A stretch of DNA of 64,000 bases, taken from contig JAJEKV010000177.1 of the NCBI GenBank assembly GCA_021234155.1, positions 248,001 through 312,000 on the forward strand. Reading direction: 5' to 3'. The notes beneath the pieces were generated by a model that was given only the letters and a program-made list of their open reading frames with translations, was not told the origin of the DNA and ran no database searches. The DNA comes from Isoetes taiwanensis (taxonomy: Eukaryota > Streptophyta > Lycopodiopsida > Isoetales > Isoetaceae). Made by a program: the position numbers and the translations under genes. Shown here in pieces: positions 19,560 to 31,403 of this stretch (its first letter is position 1; the number at the start of each line of letters is the position of its first letter).

Positions 19560-20110
19560 CAATGCATGATCCTACATGACCTCTTATCTCTCAGTTTGTC
19601 TACTTTCGTGGCGTCGGGAGTAGACTTTTAATCTACCTTCCACTCGCCTATCGGTTCGGTGTCGACTACTTTGGTGACGAGTTGACCCTTGCATTGCTCC
19701 ATGAGTTGTGGGTACTGCTTCTCAAGATCTATTTGTGGTACCCACGTAGTGTCTTCCACATGTAAGTGTGTCCATTTCACTAGGTATTGGAGAATTGAGA
19801 TCTTATTGTCTTCTTATAGGATCTGTCAAGAAGAACCTCTAAAACAATCTCAATGTGATCGTCCGTCATTTCCAGTAACTCTGGTGTCTCCAGAATTCCT
19901 CTGGATTAGGAGTGTGCTACTTTAGGAGACTTACTTGGAAAACACTATGGATCTTCAAGTGTGCTGGCAGGTCCAAATTATAGGATTAGTTACCTACTCT
20001 TTTGGTTATCCTGAATGGTCCAGCCCACCTTGGAGCAATCTTCTTGCAATTGTCGATGCAACGCTTCAGCCGATGCAGTGCTTGTCTGCTATGCTCTTCT
20101 GCCGGCTTCT
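19560..20110 (-). pseudogene. Chromovirus integrase tail with chromodomain, decayed
   Basis: The minus strand gives GPFRIT-like and LDLPAHLKIHSVF pieces (about 20040-19930), the integrase C-terminal module. Next come LLDRSYKKTI near 19840, then WKTLRG in one frame and HVEDTTWVPQIDLEKQYPQL in another, then GQLVTKVVDTEPIGEW (19770-19640). The order D-R, K-W, then E-D-T-T-W matches a chromodomain, which in chromoviruses binds methylated histone H3 and guides insertion. Stops and frame shifts abound. It lies just inside the polypurine tract at 18927, so it belongs to the A/B LTR family, or to a close relative. Confidence 0.65.
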
Positions 20111-20199
20111 TCTTGCTGCTAGAAGATATCCTCCACCAACTGTTGCATATCGGCTCGCATCTGCTGGGATACTTCTACCTTGGACACATGGTTTAGTTA

Positions 20200-20980
20200 A
20201 CGTCTTAAATAAGCATTATATTGGACCCCTGCATGATCCCTGCTGGACTTCCCTTAATGCATACAATTACATTAATTACCTTAAAGTAATATTTTTATAC
20301 TAACTTTATTATAGTAGTATTGGATATATTGCTTCCAATAGTATTATATTTAACTAACTGTTGTATGATAACTTTACGGCCTTTGTGATATGTCATCATA
20401 CAACTATCGAGGCAATACTTATTTTGAAAAGTATTTCAATTATTTATCATATGGCTAGGGTTTATATCATCGGATCCAAGTGTTGAGCGTGTGACTCTCG
20501 CTCGCTACTTGGTTGGTGATGTATCAACCTTACATGTATATACTTTATATTTGCTATACTTATGGAAACACATTCTTATTATATTTTTCAGGACCCTATG
20601 AAGGTTACTTAAATGCCTTTGGAAGGAATTACATCCTTGCGAAGGTTTAACTAAGATTTTATGTAATTATTATCTTACTTTATCTCGATACTAAGATACT
20701 ACACAAGACAAAACTATCTATGCAGTTATTATGAACATATAATTTATCAATAAGACATTAAAGCTTATGATATACATGCCCTCATGGAGTGCTATCAATG
20801 CCCTGCATAATAGTATACTTAAGATTATATAAATTATGTGGTTATAAGGGGTTCACAACCCTGAATAATTTAATTAAGAGCTAGGCTAAAAGCTCATTTC
20901 TAGGTGTGAATGCAGGCAATTGATCACAGCGTAAGAAAATTATGTTTTTCCTATCATGCATTCTATCTACACTTAGATGC
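20200..20980. other. No gene recognised; AT-rich
   Basis: AT-rich sequence splits the chromovirus material from a second, smaller chromodomain-end copy. No ORF above about 60 codons has a match that I can name. Confidence 0.4.
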
Positions 20981-20984
20981 AAAG

Positions 20985-21130
20985 CCTCTCCCCACCTTAG
21001 TTGTCGCACCCGTAAGGCTAGAATGCATCCCCCCCATTGAGCCGATGTCGACTATTTTGGAGATGACTTGCCCGTTGCGTTGCTTCCATTAATTCGCTCC
21101 CCCGTTTTGGTGCAGGTGGCTACCACATCA
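20985..21130 (-). pseudogene. Second chromodomain-end fragment
   Basis: The stretch 21035-21090 (GAGCCGATGTCGACTA, then TTTGG-GA-GA) repeats 19655-19690. The minus strand reads VISKIVDIGS, matching LVTKVVDTEP of the first copy. Only the tail of the gene remains. Confidence 0.5.
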
Positions 21131-21149
21131 GTCTTGCATGCTCAAGGTC

Positions 21150-24100
21150 ACATGGACATTAAGCATATATCCATCTTACGCTCCATCTTCTTTGGCTACT
21201 TGCAGAACGAACTCTATTCTAAGGGCCAATTTGGTGGCAATTCAACCCCTAAGATATAGGTAGGTTCGACCCTAAGATTGAGCCCCTACTTTCTTCATAA
21301 GAAAATGGTCCTACACCTTTCCAATGATGCTATATAATGCATCTTATCCCCTCAATTGATATTGTCATAACATCTCAGCTATTCTATCTACCTTAAGAGG
21401 TTATATGCTTCTTGTCTAACACATTAATTTACTAGCCTTAGTTAACATATTTAACCGTCTATGATGGATGCAGCCATCATGTTTAACATATCTAAAGACT
21501 ATGTGATTAATGTACTTTTTATTTTTAGATGTACCTTTCATGTATTATTCCATTTTATATTCTAGAGATCCCCCTTTCTTAGTTATTTACTCTCTTGGAA
21601 TATTTCTATCAATTGAATTGATGTCATAATTAACAAGTTGGCCGGACTTGTTAGATTACTTCTTTTCATTCGGCAGGGTTTCTCACCTCAGAAAGACCTT
21701 TGTGAAACATGTTCCCAGTTCTCAGGGGATAACATAATTTTTTCCGATTGTAAGTCGTCGATCTTTCCTATCTTCTGTGTTAAATCTTCCCTTTGTTTGA
21801 TTGTCAGATGCCTTATTTATCATAGTTCGAACCTTCCACATTTTGATCTGTTGTTTCTTTACCCTTTATAAAATCGATGGCAGGGGTATTTCTACATGAA
21901 GAGGATCTTGAGCTTGATTTATCTGGTTCGACTTCATCAGTCTTTGTCTGAACATAGGTGCATTTTTATATCCTTAAGTTCTTCTTTTCATGAATATTAT
22001 TAGCATCTAAAAGCTCTGTGTCTAGGCTTAACACCATGCAAGAGGACTTATGATGCTAAGAACAATTTTGTAAAACATGGTTTATGTCTGAATATAGAGC
22101 CAGGCTTAGGGTGCCATCACCAATATCCACTGTATGGCACTGATTGGGATATTCTATTTTGTGCTACTGTATATTGCATACTTTGAAGAGGCAAGCTTCA
22201 TTTGTGTATTGCACAAATAAATGTCTACTACTTTGCACAAGATCCTTCGAACTTTGCCCCATTTTTTTTCCTTTGCTTCTATGAATCCATGTGCTGCATT
22301 CAAAGACATGGCCTTGAATTTTTGTTTGATAAGTTTTTGTGTCAAATGGTCTATTTAGGTGCCTTTATACCCCTTGCATACAGCTATTAGGTTATCTCCT
22401 GAACCATTTCTTCTGAACCAATGTAGTATATCAATTTTCTGTTTTTTCTAGGCTGAAGAAACTTAAAAACAAGCTGGCGAATCTTTTCTATTAACTCAAT
22501 TATCCATATTCTCAAAAGGTTGCATGTGGTGGATGCAGCAAATTGCATGTAGGATGAACTTACATTCAGACAAACAAAAACCAATGCAAATAATAAAGGT
22601 ATCTATTTTATTGGCTCAGTTATACATTCCCAAGAGGTTGGCTATGATCAACATCTCTTCCATTCTCCATGTTGTACTTTCAAATATGAAAGTACATGGG
22701 TGATACACCATTGACGCATAAAAACATAAAAAAGTAATGGTCAAAAAGCTACCTTCTTTAAATGCTTCTAATAGCTGGAACAGTCACCTGCATACTTATG
22801 CTTCCATGCATTGTTACACCTTGCTTGCCTGGTTATAAATGCAAAACCTACAGCAATTATGCTGGATGCCTAAACTTGATTGTATTTTATTGTAGTTAAA
22901 CCCTTTGGAAATAGCTGCTCTAATTACTACCAGAGCTTCATCATTGCAAGTGCAATAGTTAATCTGCATCACTCATTTCTATAGTTGGATACAAGCCAGA
23001 CTAAAAATTATTTGCTCTAGAATTGTGCAGGTGAGGCTGCTGCTGCTTTGGAGCCCTCTTTTGTTTTGAGTTTTGTAGCAGGCTTTGCAGCCCTCTTTTG
23101 TTTTGAGTTTTGTAGCAGGTAAGGCCTTAATTGTGATTGCAAGAGGTTGAAGAAGCTGATAAAGAACCAAGCATTATCAGTCTTATTCAGTAGAAGTAAT
23201 AGGATATTGTTTCGGTCATCCCTTTAATCTGGTGCAAGCCTGAAGATTGCCGTAAAAGTGCTGGTTGTAGTCTATCTAGAAAATGCGAAGGTGGTGTATA
23301 CTCAAGGGTTTAAACGTTCTCCACAAGGCACACGATAGATTGGTTAAGGTATATCAAAAACAGTTTGCAGCTTATTCCTGAGAAGAGATGCTTGATTTTG
23401 AGGAGAATTTAGGTATATTATCTTTTGCATAGACAGGTTGCTTCACTCAATGGATCATCTTGTCTATTAAGATTGGCAGGATCTGCTCTTTAATCATAAT
23501 CTACCTGGTAAGATTTCTTTTTTTTTTAACTCTTGTGCTTACTATAGAATCAGAAAACATGGTTGCTTTATACTATGTAATTGCTTCTAGGTCTTCAAAT
23601 ATTGTGGTTGCACATTCGGGGATGACTTTGGAAGGTAGTTGTATCTTTATCTTCAAGTGCTTCTATTGTCCGGCTCTCAAAATCATGCTACTTGGATTTG
23701 TAGAAATAGATTTGTGTGTTAGTTTTGATTGCAAGAGGTTGAAGAAGCTGACAAACAGACCCAAGCAAGGGATCAGTCTTTATATATTATTAGGAATAGT
23801 AGGGATGTTGTTTATTCTTCTGCCAAATGTCAATTTTAGCTGAAGTGATTCCCTATACTGTCCATCTCTTTAATCTGGTGCATGCAATTTGAATCTCATA
23901 CATAGTGCTATGATCTTTACAAATATGGATTCAGATTGGAGATCTGCTATATCGTAAAGGGTATGCCTTCTTTATACATTCGTGCTTTATGCCTTCTTTA
24001 TATGTTTGTGCTTTCTTTATACATTTGTTGCTACTGTTTTGCAACTGCAATATATTACTTGGATCCACAACTAAAATAATGTAATGGTCATTGTGGACAT

Positions 24101-26735
24101 GTGCGCATTTTATGTCTTTCATACCATATAATTTTGGCCCGACATAATGTAAGCATGCCCTTGACACAAGCCTGAGATATAACTGAAATTCTTGCAAGGC
24201 ATTGGGGATGGGCCTAATTGGTTCCTCATATTTTTGTACTTTCTGTTAAAGGACTTTGGCCAATCCAATGTTGTCGATGCAGTTCATCATGATGCAATGC
24301 AATGCACAATTTGAATGTTCTTATACACAATTTTCTGATTTGTATAGAATTGCTTTGGACTGTTGGTGCAAATCAGACTTTTGGGTATTGTATAATTGGA
24401 TTGTTGATAGCAAATTCATCAGACCATGAATCTTTTGGAGACTTTTATCTTTTGGAGGCTAAAATGACTGGCTATCTAAAGATATGATGATGATTAGCTT
24501 GAATACTATGTCATCTGATAATATGCAGTGATTAAGCTGTAAATCTAATGTTTTTTATAGATCCTTTCGGCCAAGCAGTGCCTACACAAGTGTATCTTGG
24601 GTTCTGTCATACCTTGATGCTGTGGAAATGACCACGAGATTTTAAAGAGCATTGCATCAAAGATTCAACGAAGAAACGTGCCGAACTTCTTGCCGAAATT
24701 TGCCACAACATTTGCATAATTGTTCAAGGAGATTAATGGGGTAGTTTCAAAAGGAAAAGAGATGTGGTACTATTTTTCAAAGAAATGGCATGGAATTTCT
24801 TGCCGAGGAGCATAATGCACAGAGATTTGGCCATCGCAGGTTGTAGCTCTCAAATCCATCAGAAACATTGGTAAGTTAAGTTTTTATGCACTTCCTTATT
24901 TTTTCTTTTCAATTTGGCAGAGATCTAAATAACATGCTATCTCTCATGATCATATTGTACGGATTCCTTAAAATTTCAATATTCTAATGGTTATATCAGC
25001 GAAGTTGGTAAGCATGCACCTATGCAGTTGAATTCTTACAGAGAAATGGCTGCAAAGCTCGTGAACTATTTTATACTGAAAGGGTGCATGTCAAAACATG
25101 GACCATTGATGTGATGCATCAGTCTACATAGACCAGTCTATGCAACCCTTATGCAGGTTTCTCTCATACAACTTTGCAATTTAGTAGAGATTCTGAAAGA
25201 TCCATGCCTTTCGTAGAAGTTTAACATCGTATTGCAGCATGTGGCTGGCATCACTGTTTAAAGGAAAAAATAATTGGTTGGAAAATATTAGCGACCTTCA
25301 TTGGGCCAGATTTTTGACCAGTTGCTCATTTACCAAATTTTACTTAGTGAATTTGAGCATGCCAAGTGCTGAGCCTTCTTATAGTATCTGAAAGCCAATC
25401 TGATGGGCCTTCCTTGGACTTCTTCTTCTTGGTGCCAGTTTCCTCTTCCTCCTCTGCAACATCCTTCTTCTTTTTTGCTTTACCTAGCTTCGAATACATC
25501 ATGATGAAGTATCTCCATTGCGGTGATGATCTTTCAAGCTGGTAAAACACTAACTTCTAAGTTTTATAATCACATTCGAAGTGCAGATACTATTGCTCCA
25601 AATTCTACCAGATTGGGTTCAATCATAACGTGAATTTATGCCTTTTCATTATGGGGTTGCTTCGCATTATTAGGTTCTACATGTACTATAGGAATGGGAA
25701 TGGTGAATCAGGATGAACATAGTAATAGAAAAGGAATAAAGAAGCTGCTTCGAACCCAAGTACCAGAGGTTGTTTGTGCATGCATTTGATATCTACAGAG
25801 TAGTTATTTAGCTTTCACTGATCAAATAATTATCCAGTCTAGATTAACATTATCTAGCAGGAGGCAATTAAGATTATCTAGCTACAAATATGTCAAAGTC
25901 GGTAGCCTCTACAGTATTCCTATGATGAGGATGATCAAGTGAGCCATTCTTTCTATATCGAAGCTAATTAAAATACAGAGTTAGAGACCATTGTATGTCT
26001 CATTTATAATATTGTCATCTTAATATGTCGGATAAAGTTCTTTCCTCTTGATATACCGCTTGGATACAACATTTGTCAAAGCCAACACTTAGGAAGTTCT
26101 AATGGACATAAAGAAATTGTAAGCACAATATCCCTGATCCTTTTCCTAATTTATAATTTTCAGTTTATGCAAGTCTGTGACACCTTGGACTTCATCTGCA
26201 AAAGTTACAACCATGACAATGAGTAAACAAGGGCTGAGGTACTTCATATTGTTTCTAGCCAATATGTAGCATTATAACAGGGGGTTTTTTTTGTGGTTTT
26301 ATACGATTTTTCACATGGTTTTTCTATGATTTCGGCGTTGTATTCGTGGAGGCATACTAAATAGTATTTCTAGAGTGCGCCCTTTTTGGTTCGTTGATTT
26401 GAGTTGGCTTTAACAATCCGACGGTGGTCGTTTACCCTTGTATCTAATTTTTGGTTAAAGAAAGATGAAAAAAAAAATGCTAGGCATGCAAGGCTCGGGC
26501 TCCTCCACTTTAGGGGTCGACCATTCTAGGGGTTAGGGGTTTTAGGGTTCTGAGAATGGCAGATAGCGGGAGGGGTCAATGGATTTGCTATCTCCGGCTT
26601 TCGAGCGGGGCATGTGCAAAGACGGCAGCGGGGTATGTGCACCGGATTAGTAGATCTGAGATCTAATTCCCCAATAGCAGGATTCTCTTTGTAGTTCAAT
26701 CTTGATATGTAGTATAAATAACGTTTACTTTCCAG
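21150..26735. other. Long gene-poor stretch with small local repeats
   Basis: I see no supported gene. Visible repeats are a direct duplication of about 40 bases at 23051-23119 (each copy with CCCTCTTTTGTTTTGAG), two copies of GATTGCAAGAGGTTGAAGAA at about 23137 and 23728, and a short triple of TTCTTTATA words at 23965-24025. A lysine/glutamate-rich frame at 25344-25550 (minus) has no match that I recognise. Confidence 0.4.
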
Positions 26736-27074
26736 GTGAAGCCAGTCCACCATACAAACGGCGAAATTTGCCAAATACGCGGGGATGATGTTGGTCTGAC
26801 GGTGGACAGTAAGCTATTTGTTGCCTGCAATGAGTGTGCATTTCCAGTCTGCCGGCCTTGTTATGAATATGAGCGGAAAGATGGTAACCAATCGTGCCCA
26901 AGATGCAAGACAAGATACAAACGATATAAAGGTTAGCCCCCTCTCTTAGATAGAAAATTATGTTTAAGATTTAAGTTCTGAGTACTTGTTGTTCAATGCC
27001 AGGAAGTCCTCGTATTCCAGGGGATGAAGATGAAGAAGATGTGGACGACCTGGAAAATGAGTTCACACAACCTG
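26736..27074 (+). pseudogene. Cellulose synthase (CesA) N-terminal zinc-finger fragment
   Basis: CesA makes cellulose at the plasma membrane, and its N-terminal RING-type zinc finger supports subunit dimerisation. After a TTTCCAG acceptor, exon 26736-26931 reads [40 protein letters not shown] and [15 protein letters not shown] 71 bp intron (26932-27002, GT...AG) follows, and exon 27003-27074 gives SPRIPGDEDEEDVDDLENEF before a GTATGC donor. The rest of the roughly 1,000-residue enzyme (catalytic core and membrane segments) is absent. The second zinc ligand is lost: the family has C-Q-I-C, here CQIR. The retained intron means it was copied as DNA, not from mRNA. It continues directly into a PPR fragment. 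Confidence 0.85.
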
Positions 27075-27086
27075 GTATGCAATCGT

Positions 27087-27834
27087 CAAAATGATCTAAT
27101 ACAAGAATGCATTAAGGCAAAAGATTTATCTACAGGTACCGTATCCATGAACAGATTGTCCAAAGGGGCATGGAGGGAAATGTGTATTTGGGAAATCTCC
27201 TTTTGAGTTTATATGGCAAATATGGTAGTTTGGATAAAGCATTGCAGACTTTTAATGCTATGCCTTGTCGGAATGTAGTATCGTGGTCTGCAATGATTTC
27301 AGCATATGGTAAACATGGTCAACCTAGGAAAGCTGTTGGCCTACTCAATGAAATGGAATGCGAAGGGCTTAAGCCCAACAGGATCACAATGATTACTGTC
27401 CTTAATGCGTTATCCACATCAGAGCTCTTGAATTCAGGTAAGCTTATCCATGCTTGCATCATTAACAGTGGATTCCAGTCTGATATTGTCGTAGAAAACA
27501 TTCTTATCAAAATGTATGGTGACTGTTGCAGTGTCGAAAATGCAAGGACAGTATTCCAAAGAATGGAACATCAAAACATAGTATCATGGACTGCTATAAT
27601 TGGGGCATATGCTGATCATGGCCATGGTCAAGAGGCATTTTCGCTCATACAATGCTTGCAGCTTATGTCCGCACTGGGCTTTGGAGTGAAGGGATTGCAT
27701 TATTTTATCTAATGAAGCAGGAAAATGTAGTTTATGACAAATACACGCTCGTTACAACAAGCATACAGACTGTTCAATCAGGCTCCTCACAAGCAAGGCT
27801 CCTCACAAGGATGCAAGCTTGTGGACGCTTATGA
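27087..27834 (+). pseudogene. PPR protein fragment (PLS type) fused to the CesA fragment
   Basis: PPR proteins bind RNA in plastids and mitochondria. The reading gives NDLIQECIKAKDLSTG, then after a one-base slip YRIHEQIVQRG. A long frame follows (27170-27712) with repeats NVYLGNLLLSLYGKYGSLDK, RNVVSWSAMISAYGKHGQPR, ILIKMYGDCCSVENARTVF and QNIVSWTAIIGAYADHG. A further frame change near 27650 leads to MLAAYVRTGLWSEGIALFYL. These are about five PLS-type motifs of a gene that normally has ten or more. No transit peptide or E/DYW end is present. Confidence 0.8.
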
Positions 27835-28147
27835 TCAGGGAAGATGCCTTCAAGGTTTTTAGTAGCAAGGCATTCATCCGGATAAGTTTGCACACACAAC
27901 AATTCAATCTGATAACTCATTCAATTGTGGTACTATCATACTTAAATCTTTTGATAGTGGTATTGTTGTTCTAAATAGATGCATCTTTCTGTTTCTGGAA
28001 ACTGCCCCATGTATTCTTAACATTAAAGAGAAATGTTAAAAAATTGTAACATGCACAATATTACATGCAGAAGTCTTTCTAAAATTGTTACATGCATTTA
28101 TAGATTTCTTAGTGCCCTTCCATCCATCATTGGAGTATTAGGTAATG

Positions 28148-29948
28148 TCTATATATGTACACCCCTACAACATCCTTAAGGCCCCGAAGGGGCCAAATTT
28201 TTTTTTAGTTAACACAAACCATTAACACACAACTACCATTAATATTATTAACACAAACCATTGCATTTAACACATTTAAACTAAAATCCCCCTTAAACCC
28301 CCTTTGGTTTGGGTGCATATTCACACGGGGGGTTACGTAGGGCAGCGAGAGCTCCAAAAATATATTTACAATACGTGTACAAAATCAACACCATTAAGTA
28401 CATTCCCTGAAACCTTATAGTATTTTGCAAATTTTAATATACAGTATACAAAAACTTGTACATGCATACCCCACAAACGAGGATCGCTATGTATGGTCCA
28501 GATCTTGGAATAATGGGCATTATTTTGCATGTATTCTGTGTCTCTGGAGTCCTAGAAATGTGCATTTGAAGCAAATATATCAGTGATAAGAGTGAGAACA
28601 ACATTATCGCCATCATAGAAACCGCGTGCCTACTTATCAATTAGAAGTTCCCACGTTTGAAGAATTGCATCTTTTGAGGTGATATTTTCATATTGAAGAA
28701 GCAAAATCCAGGCAAAATCGAGATGCTGCATCAAAGTGTTTTGCAAGAAAGTTAGTATTTCCAATGCATTTTCTGGCAGGATGCTTTCTAGGTTATAATT
28801 GATCTTTGGATCGTAAAACATATTAATTATCTCTGAAGCATTTTTGCATGTTGCTCCAAGAGATTTTTCTTTAGCACAAAATTTCTAAGTTGGCAATCTG
28901 CCATGCATTTTTATCCCTTAGTCTGAACTAGCACGCCATAGTGTGCTGGTGGTTTGTTGTTAGATGGGTGTTGGCATTAGTAAATAGTCATATAATTGCA
29001 AAACTAGAGAAATGGCATATGCATCTAGCGCAAAAAAATGTCAGGCTATTGATAAGGTGGAAATTTTTATAGGCTCTCAATATAATTATTTTCAATTGTA
29101 GTAGAAGGTGAATACTTATTCTTTTCATGTGAATATTGTAGTTTTGGTTTATTATTTCTCCTCAAATAATTGTGTTGTTCTTTGACATGATTGCAGATAC
29201 TATTGTTGGTCCAATTTCCTATGTTTCTCTGTGGTTGCGGCTTTATTGAGAGCATTAGACTTTTGAATGTCCATCAACCTCTGATTTTTGTTTCTGCTTA
29301 TTCATAATGAATTGAAATATACAAGAACATTCTCTATAGGCATTTACTTGAACCTATAAGATTGTGTTTGTTTTGCATCCATTGTTTGCAGCTCTATGCT
29401 TTCTTTGCTTATTGATTTTGTTTACTTATTGAATATCATTATTTAGAATCAAATAACTCATTCCGTAACATCCCATGCACAAAACATTTCACAAGTCAAT
29501 GCTACAGAGTCCTTTTCATACAATTGGTTATTCTCAAAGTAACAAAATTATGATCTTTCTTTGAGGTGAAAATCACTTTCCAACTCAACCATATTTTCAA
29601 CAACCAAATACAAGTTCGTTTTTCTCAATATTATTCAAAACTTTGATCATGCAATTTTACAAGACAAGTAGGGACAAATGCGATTATAGTTATGTGAAAC
29701 ACTAAATATTGCTTCTAAGGCATTCATGGGAGGTGTACAACTCTCATCTTTGTGTTGAATTATGTACACACTTTATATATTGCCAATCCTATAAAATGCT
29801 CATCTCCCTTCTCCTTCCTTCCTTCCTTCTCCTATTTCTCTCTTCGTTCCTTCTCAAATACATCGAGGTATTATAAGTGTCTCTACAACTTCATGATTGT
29901 CACATAGAATTGTACTTATGCCCGGCAATGCCGGGCACCTGTTACTAG
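28148..29948 (+). mobile_element. Probable non-autonomous Helitron
   Basis: The 3' end has the classical form. A GC-rich hairpin GCCCGGC-AAT-GCCGGGC (29920-29936) is followed 8 bases later by CTAG (29945-29948) and a host T. The proposed 5' end, TCTATATATG at 28148, is near a 15 base palindrome GGCCCCGAAGGGGCC (28180-28194). That end is less certain, because it is preceded by G rather than the usual A. There is no Rep/helicase coding. The CesA-PPR fusion lies just upstream of the proposed start. If the true 5' end is farther left, the fusion could be Helitron cargo. Confidence 0.55.
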
Positions 29949-30020
29949 TAGTATTTCAAGCCAAAGTCTTGCAAACTTGGTTTGATAATGACCATGTATA
30001 ATGACGTAAGCCCTTACTAT

Positions 30021-31389
30021 TGTAACAGACCCATGGGAGATGGTTAGAGTGGATCTTGGTGTCGCGTTCCCGAGACACCGACATAAATGGTTAGAAGCGA
30101 CTACTCATAAACGTCTAAATGGTTTTGGCCAGTTGATTAAAGGCATGTCGGTTAGGAACGTTACATATGTTATTCCTAATGTTACCATATGTTATGCAAA
30201 GTGCTATAATAGTATTGGAATGCTCTGTGATATAATCCTCAGGGGCCGGAGTCTAGGTGTGATGGTCTAGACTCGCGGTTAATGCACAGTCATATGTGAA
30301 TGGTTTATTTGGAACTTCGGCCGTTGGTTAAGTGGTCCTCCAATGTTGGACGCAGCGTGGAAGGGGTGTACACACATGGTTTACCCCGCCTCTATGTCAC
30401 TGGCCTGATCAGCCGAGTTGACCATGCTCAGACCCAAAGGAATATTGGTTGTTGTCTATGTTGCCATGGTTGCTAAGTTATTATTATGTTAATTGGGACG
30501 TCTTGTATTGAATTGCAATGGTTGTAGTATGTAATAGATATTCATGGGTAAATTGTGCATTGTGTGACATGCTTGTATCGATTACTAACTTGAGATTCAG
30601 GGGAGTGGATACGGTAAGGTTAAGTTATTGTTTCTGGATGGATGCATTATGTTGATGATGCATAGGCATGTCCTAGAACCCCGATCCCCACTTAGTCCTT
30701 GTGACTAACCCATTGTTGATGGTGTAAGCAGACGTGCAAGAGGCTCCAGAGTGTAGCCAAGTTTTGGGAAGGCGAAAGTAGAAATTGAATTGCAAATAAA
30801 TAAACTTGTTGATTATTATAAGAATTGGCAGCTAGTCTAGAATGGGAAGTTGCAGCTTGATCCTTGTTCCTGATCCTGGTTTATATGATATAACTTGTTC
30901 TATCTGGTGACCATGTGCTCTGTAAATCTTATCAGGCCTATTGTGGAGCCTTTGTAATAAGGTCTTAGACCTCTTATGATAAAATTATAAGTCTAGGAAA
31001 TGAGTCCTTCTCTCCTATAGTATCCTATGGAGAAGAAGTTGAGAGAGGCTCTAAGTACTAGGCCTAGAGTTGGGAATGCTATTCATGGATTCGAGAAGTG
31101 GTAGCAGCTTCGAACTCGACTGTATGTGTGTAGACGATATATCTTTTGAATACAATACAGATACTTCTTGCTAAATTCATGAATGTAGCGTGAGAATATT
31201 ATTATTGGTTATAGGGGAATAGTTTTTGGGACCTTGCAATATTGATATAAAGATTAAATTCTTTACCTAAGTGTTATTGTTGCGGATGCATGAGTTAATT
31301 TCTTAAGTTTTTAGGCTTAAGTAGATCCAATGGTCGAGATTGATGGGATCTCCAGTTACCATAAAGTTTAACTGGCCAGGCCCGTCACA
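30021..31389 (+). mobile_element. 5' LTR of gypsy-type element E (1,369 bp)
   Basis: It starts TGTAACAGACCC at 30021 and ends CCCGTCACA at 31389. The target duplication ACTAT precedes it at 30016-30020. The second LTR (to 35546) repeats most of it, for example the blocks GGAATGCTCTG and CAGACGTGCAAGAGGCTCC. Confidence 0.8.
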
Positions 31390-31391
31390 GT

Positions 31392-31403
31392 TGGTATCAG
31401 AGC
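31392..31403 (+). other. Primer binding site, element E
   Basis: TGGTATCAGAGC lies two bases inside the 5' LTR and continues ATTGTTGGC. This sets a plus-strand orientation. Confidence 0.85.

Noticed and set aside
25344-25550. Lys/Glu-rich minus-strand frame
   Set aside because: Low-complexity and isolated. No splice signals or neighbours support it as a gene.
26736-27074. CesA fragment as a retrocopy
   Set aside because: A 71 bp spliceosomal intron with GT and AG ends is retained, so the copy was made from DNA.
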